DNA from: Propionibacteriales bacterium
GTDB taxonomy: Bacteria; Actinomycetota; Actinomycetes; Propionibacteriales; Propionibacteriaceae
DNA length: 7,004 bases
Assembly: GCA_030453285.1 (NCBI GenBank)
Contig: JAKDKP010000115.1
Coordinates: 1 to 7,004, forward strand
Direction: 5' to 3'
Shown: positions 5,561 to 7,004 of the stretch, one piece after another
Numbering within the stretch: the stretch's first letter is position 1
How the letters are laid out: every line of letters begins with the position of its first letter
Program-made: the position numbers and the translations under genes
The notes under the pieces: generated by a model
Told to the model about the DNA's origin: nothing
What the model saw: the letters and a program-made list of their open reading frames with translations, nothing else
Databases searched by the model: none

Positions 5561-6112
5561 GTGGATGGCCGACGGCACACCCAGCGGCTGGCGTTGACGC
5601 CGGTCACCGAGGACCAGTTCGAGGACCTGCTGCTGGTGCACGTCGATCCCGCCGTCGTGCCGTGGTACGGCGAACCCGATTCCGAAGCCTTGCGGACGCA
5701 GGCACGCAGGATGGGTGCGACCTGGGCCGGCGGTGGGGTGCACAAATGGCTGGCGCGTCACCGTGAGACCGGCGAGGTGGTCGGGCGGGGCGGCTGTTCG
5801 CGCATCGTCCTGGACGCTGAGCCCTGCGTGGAGATGGGCTGGGCGGTGCGCGGACCCTTCCAGGGGCAGGGGTACGCGACCGAGATCGGCCAGGCGTCCC
5901 TGGATTTCGCCTTCTCGGTCCTGGGGGCGGACTCGGTGGTGGCTTTCACCGAGGTGCACAACCTCGCCTCCCAGGCGGTCATGCGCCGGCTGGGCATGAT
6001 CTTCGACAAGCAGCTCCAGCGCCCCGGCCTGATCGAAGGTCGGCCCGGCATCCACGCCGACGCGGCCTTCGTGGTCTTCCGCGCTCGTCCGGACGCTCCG
6101 CCGGTCGCGTAG
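5561..6112 (+). CDS. GNAT-family N-acetyltransferase (RimJ/RimL-like)
   Basis: The 183-residue product is a single-domain GNAT protein that transfers acetyl from acetyl-CoA to an amine. It opens with TQRLALTPVT, like the beta-1 strand of RimJ/RimL-type enzymes. The strand VEMGWAVRGPF (90-100) leads into the acetyl-CoA pyrophosphate loop QGQGYAT (101-107). HNLASQAVMRRLGM then forms the helix that ends the cofactor site. The acceptor could be a protein N-terminus, an antibiotic or a small metabolite; nothing here decides it. I start at GTG 5561, since no ATG is in frame at a family-like distance and the ORF further up overlaps the peptidase in another frame. No strong Shine-Dalgarno is visible, so translation may depend on ribosomes ending at the peptidase stop seven bases before. 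A TTG at 5594 would cut into the first strand. It converges with the M15 gene. Confidence 0.87.
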   Translation: MDGRRHTQRLALTPVTEDQFEDLLLVHVDPAVVPWYGEPDSEALRTQARRMGATWAGGGVHKWLARHRETGEVVGRGGCSRIVLDAEPCVEMGWAVRGPFQGQGYATEIGQASLDFAFSVLGADSVVAFTEVHNLASQAVMRRLGMIFDKQLQRPGLIEGRPGIHADAAFVVFRARPDAPPVA

Positions 6113-6119
6113 TGTGCGT

Positions 6120-6141
6120 CAGGATCAAAGGCGTGGTCCTG
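6120..6141. terminator. Weak hairpin between convergent genes
   Basis: CAGGATC (6120-6126) pairs with GGTCCTG (6135-6141) through seven pairs including one wobble, with an eight-base loop. It starts eight bases after the acetyltransferase stop, in the 61-base gap before the end of the M15 gene. No T-run follows, so this is only a tentative terminator. Confidence 0.25.
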
Positions 6142-6173
6142 CGACTCCTCCTCCGTCCAATGAGCCGGGACGC

Positions 6174-6845
6174 TCAGCCCCGCATCCGTGGGTCCTGGGT
6201 CGGATCGGCGTACGGAGCGGGGCAGCCCTGCTTCTTCGCCGAGGCTCGCAGCTCGAAGTGCCAGGGCTCATTGCGGTAGATCCGGCACAAGCCACGCGCC
6301 GCGCCGTGGGTCGCGAGCCATGATGCAACATCGGGCGGCCCGATGTCGACCGCATCGCCCGACACGTGTGGAGAGGTGTCGGCGGTGGCAACCCACCGAG
6401 CGGCCTCTGTGGCCGAACCGTACGTGGCGACCGCCTCACGGAGAAGTTGATCTTGATAGTCGGCGGAGCGCCATCCACTGTTGATCACGAGCGTTGTGCC
6501 ATCGTCGGCGTCTCGTACGGCCTTCTGCAGAGCCTTGAGCAGGGCGGGATCGAGGTTCGCCACGCCCGGGTACCGGGTGTCGGAGACCGTGGCGCCGTCG
6601 GGCAGGGCACCGTTGGTCGTCGTCCGGGCATCCCTGTTGCCGGTTCGCCTCTCACGACCGGAGGAAGGGCGCCCATCGGGCGAGGGTGTCCCTCGAGGCC
6701 GATCGATCCGGTCCAACACCGAGTCGAGGGACGGCGGCGTCTGGGCGACGACGAATCCGGTGATCATGATCAAGCAGGCGAGAGTGAGACTCACGATGGT
6801 CCTGAGCGGCCTGTGGGGCTGGGCGGGTGAGGTGATCTTGTTCAT
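6174..6845 (-). CDS. Exported M15-family D-alanyl-D-alanine carboxypeptidase-like protein
   Basis: The 223-residue product has the zinc-site motifs of M15B/VanY-type peptidases, which remove or cleave D-Ala-containing ends of peptidoglycan stem peptides. SPHVSGDAVDIGP (158-170) gives zinc ligands His160 and Asp167. NEPWHFEL (192-199) gives the catalytic base Glu193 and third ligand His196. SGWRS (123-127) supplies the conserved substrate-binding Arg126. A basic N-terminus and hydrophobic segment (about 15-34) form a signal peptide or anchor, with possible cleavage near VVA-Q. Residues 45-85 are a charged, Arg-, Pro- and Gly-rich linker, followed by the catalytic domain from about 90. Cys187 and Cys208 could form a disulfide. 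The ATG at 6845 is the only start that keeps the export signal; no strong Shine-Dalgarno precedes it. The gene is divergent from a response regulator across 88 bases, so control by that system is possible but unproven. Confidence 0.9.
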   Translation of the reverse strand: MNKITSPAQPHRPLRTIVSLTLACLIMITGFVVAQTPPSLDSVLDRIDRPRGTPSPDGRPSSGRERRTGNRDARTTTNGALPDGATVSDTRYPGVANLDPALLKALQKAVRDADDGTTLVINSGWRSADYQDQLLREAVATYGSATEAARWVATADTSPHVSGDAVDIGPPDVASWLATHGAARGLCRIYRNEPWHFELRASAKKQGCPAPYADPTQDPRMRG

Positions 6846-6899
6846 GTGACCCAGTCAAGAGACATCCGTGTTGCCGGGCCGTATGCGCTTTTCCATATG

Positions 6900-6933
6900 T
6901 TGGCGATACATGCCGAGTCCTAGGATTGTCGGT
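6900..6933 (+). promoter_or_regulatory. Promoter for a leaderless response regulator message
   Basis: TAGGAT (6921-6926) matches the actinobacterial -10 pattern TANNNT. TTGGCG (6900-6905) is a fair -35 box with a 15-base spacer, slightly short. The GTG at 6934 starts eight bases after the -10 box, where transcription would normally begin, and no Shine-Dalgarno lies between them. This geometry suggests a leaderless mRNA. Confidence 0.5.
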
Positions 6934-7004
6934 GTGCGCGTGTTGATCGGCGAGGACGAGCCCTTCATGGCTGAAGCCATCCGTGACGGGCTGCGTCTGG
7001 CTGC
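6934..7004 (+). CDS. Response regulator, N-terminal fragment (runs off the window)
   Basis: Only 23 whole codons are present before the right edge. They read VRVLIGEDEPFMAEAIRDGL, then RLA. This is the first strand and helix of a receiver domain: hydrophobic beta-1 (VLI), then the acidic pair Asp8-Glu9 that holds magnesium next to the phosphorylated Asp, then an amphipathic helix. The pattern is like OmpR/PhoP-type regulators of actinobacteria, but the output domain and the partner kinase lie outside the window. The start is the GTG at 6934. A GTG two bases earlier hits a stop after three codons, and the in-frame GTG two codons on would cut into the first strand. No Shine-Dalgarno is seen, in keeping with a leaderless transcript. 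Confidence 0.8.
   Translation, partial: MRVLIGEDEPFMAEAIRDGLRLA

Noticed and set aside
4588..5745. Long minus-strand reading frame continuing the Nudix frame upstream to 5745 (612 codons in all)
   Set aside because: It is antisense to the zinc peptidase, whose motifs are clear, and its text is low-complexity. A strong ribosome binding site puts the Nudix start at 4581.
6161..6176. TGAGC/GCTCA hairpin at the end of the M15 gene
   Set aside because: The stem has only five pairs, overlaps the stop codon and lacks a T-run.

Overview
The window comes from a high-GC actinobacterium. Coding regions are GC-rich with strong G/C at third positions, and the gene types fit: a Bax inhibitor-1/YccA membrane protein with a Gln/Pro-rich N-terminus, an ABATE/CGNR protein, a YpfJ-type zinc peptidase and an apparently leaderless response regulator. 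A member of the Propionibacteriales or a relative would fit, but I cannot fix the taxon from this sequence.

Layout. Bases 1-395 hold no convincing gene; their last part carries an operator-like inverted repeat (329-358) in front of an alpha/beta hydrolase (396-1292, +). The hydrolase is followed by about 560 bases that look empty but can be read as a decayed GNAT acetyltransferase (about 1273-1860, +), whose frame changes three times. Its last codons overlap the start of an ABATE/CGNR zinc-finger protein (1857-2411, +). These three probably formed one operon of hydrolase, acetyltransferase and possible regulator. A small Cys-rich unknown protein (2523-2876, -) converges on this block. A multipass BI-1/YccA membrane protein (3005-3832, +) diverges from the small protein and ends in a strong intrinsic terminator (3847-3880).

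Beyond the terminator, a Nudix hydrolase with an unassigned N-terminal part (3907-4581, -) shares a 90-base divergent intergenic region with a membrane-anchored zinc metallopeptidase (4678-5553, +). A GNAT acetyltransferase (5561-6112, +) follows the peptidase 7 bases later. An exported M15-family D,D-carboxypeptidase-like protein (6174-6845, -) converges on that pair. It is divergent from the first 23 codons of a response regulator (6934 to the right edge, +) that appears to be read from a leaderless message.

Most of the window is ordinary chromosomal housekeeping and accessory content. I see no mobile element, CRISPR array, tRNA or rRNA, and no clearly new multi-gene system. The most informative observations are the frameshifted GNAT relic with its ATGA overlap, the palindrome before the hydrolase, the CGNQ variant of the CGNR signature, a palindrome over the start codon of the small Cys-rich protein, and the promoter-to-start geometry of the response regulator.
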